Positions 11,474 through 11,953 of a DNA stretch of 11,953 nucleotides are shown here, piece by piece (position 1 is the first letter of the stretch; every line of letters begins with the position of its first letter). Below the pieces are notes generated by a model. That model made no database searches. It was not told where the DNA came from and saw only the letters and a program-made list of their open reading frames with translations. The DNA is from Thermofilaceae archaeon. Lineage in GTDB: Archaea > Thermoproteota > Thermoprotei > Thermofilales > Thermofilaceae. The position numbers were made by a program, and so were the translations under genes. The stretch spans positions 1-11,953 of the forward strand of contig JALVKT010000099.1 in NCBI GenBank assembly GCA_027027675.1. Reading direction: 5' to 3'.

Positions 11474-11503
11474 AATGTACCGCGCGCCACGCCTGGGACC
11501 AGT

Positions 11504-11953
11504 ATGGGCGAGAAACACCTACTGGCCATAGACGTTGGAACCACAACTGCAAAGGCTGCCGTTTTCACGCTCGACGGCCGTGTTCTCTCCACTGCGACGC
11601 GCGAGTACCCCACCTATTACCCCCGGCCCGGCTGGGTTGAGCAGGACCCGGAGGACTGGTGGGACGCTGCAGCGGCCGTCTCGAGGGAGGCGCTCGCAAA
11701 GTCCCGCGTCGACCCGGCGAGCATAGCAGCGATATGTGTGAGTAGCCAGCGGGAGACAATGGCGTTCATCGACAGGGAGGGCAGGAGCCTCGGGAGGATA
11801 CCCATATGGATGGACAGGCGCAGCGCGCCCCAGGCGGAGTGGATACGCGGCAACTTCGACGCCTGGGAGATCTATAGGAGGACGGGCCTCATAGTCGACG
11901 CCACGTTCACGGCCACGAAGCTTATGTGGCTCAGGGACAACAACCCGGGACTC
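11504..11953 (+). CDS. FGGY-family carbohydrate kinase, cut by window end
   Basis: The first 150 residues of a sugar or polyol kinase; full-length members are about 500 residues. The ATP-phosphate loop is AIDVGTTTAKAAVF (8-21). PRPGWVEQDPEDWW (40-53) and CVSSQRETMAFID (78-90) are classic family segments, with QRET resembling the glycerol kinase substrate motif. PIWMDRRSAP (100-109) is the substrate-binding loop. Glycerol kinase, xylulokinase and gluconokinase all remain possible. The ATG has a TATA box at short distance. The divergent ABC ATPase suggests uptake and phosphorylation of a common substrate, an inference. Confidence 0.9.
   Translation, partial: MGEKHLLAIDVGTTTAKAAVFTLDGRVLSTATREYPTYYPRPGWVEQDPEDWWDAAAAVSREALAKSRVDPASIAAICVSSQRETMAFIDREGRSLGRIPIWMDRRSAPQAEWIRGNFDAWEIYRRTGLIVDATFTATKLMWLRDNNPGL

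Noticed and set aside
11409..11552. A 48-codon N-terminal extension of the ABC ATPase
   Set aside because: It overlaps the divergent promoter and the start of the FGGY kinase; the ABC domain begins at the ATG at 11408.

Overview
This window looks like ordinary chromosome of a hyperthermophilic archaeon of the Thermoproteota (Crenarchaeota), probably a member of the Desulfurococcales; no close genome was compared. The signs are NreA and archaeal-type NadM, an archaeal TatA, a tRNA with a bulge-helix-bulge intron, AT-rich TATA boxes about 26 nt from likely transcript starts, several apparently leaderless genes, and heavy use of AGG and ATA codons. No CRISPR array, insertion sequence, rRNA or integrase was seen.

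Layout. (1) 1-2162: nreA (DNA repair, + strand) runs into an intron-containing tRNA-Ala(GGC) on the opposite strand. Upstream of the tRNA on the - strand are a small winged-helix protein and cutA. (2) 2280-3756, + strand: a tight four-gene operon with an ArsR-like regulator, a two-pass membrane protein with a coiled-coil tail, a 44-residue helical protein, and a repetitive bactofilin-like beta-helix protein. This is the best candidate for an undescribed system. (3) 3753-6458, - strand: a likely carbon-metabolism cluster in transcription order: xylose-isomerase-like TIM barrel, cyclophilin-like protein, DhnA-type aldolase, HAD phosphatase. (4) 6585-8417, + strand: an AEC-type permease, an unknown membrane protein, and TatA. 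(5) 8424-10306: nadM (-), with rnhB and a left-handed beta-helix N-acyltransferase carrying a zinc ribbon (+). (6) 10329-11953: a MalK/UgpC-type ABC ATPase (-) divergent from an FGGY sugar/polyol kinase (+) cut by the window end.

How the genes may work together. The ArsR operon could couple a transcription switch to a membrane-anchored polymer. The TIM barrel, aldolase, phosphatase, permease, ABC ATPase and kinase suggest uptake and breakdown of sugars or organic acids, but the substrates cannot be read from sequence. The other genes are housekeeping: NAD synthesis, RNA primer/ribonucleotide removal, protein export, translation and repair.

Genes with a TATA box close to the start mostly lack Shine-Dalgarno sequences. 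Genes inside operons carry GGTG/GGAGGT-type sites, often overlapping the previous stop codon.
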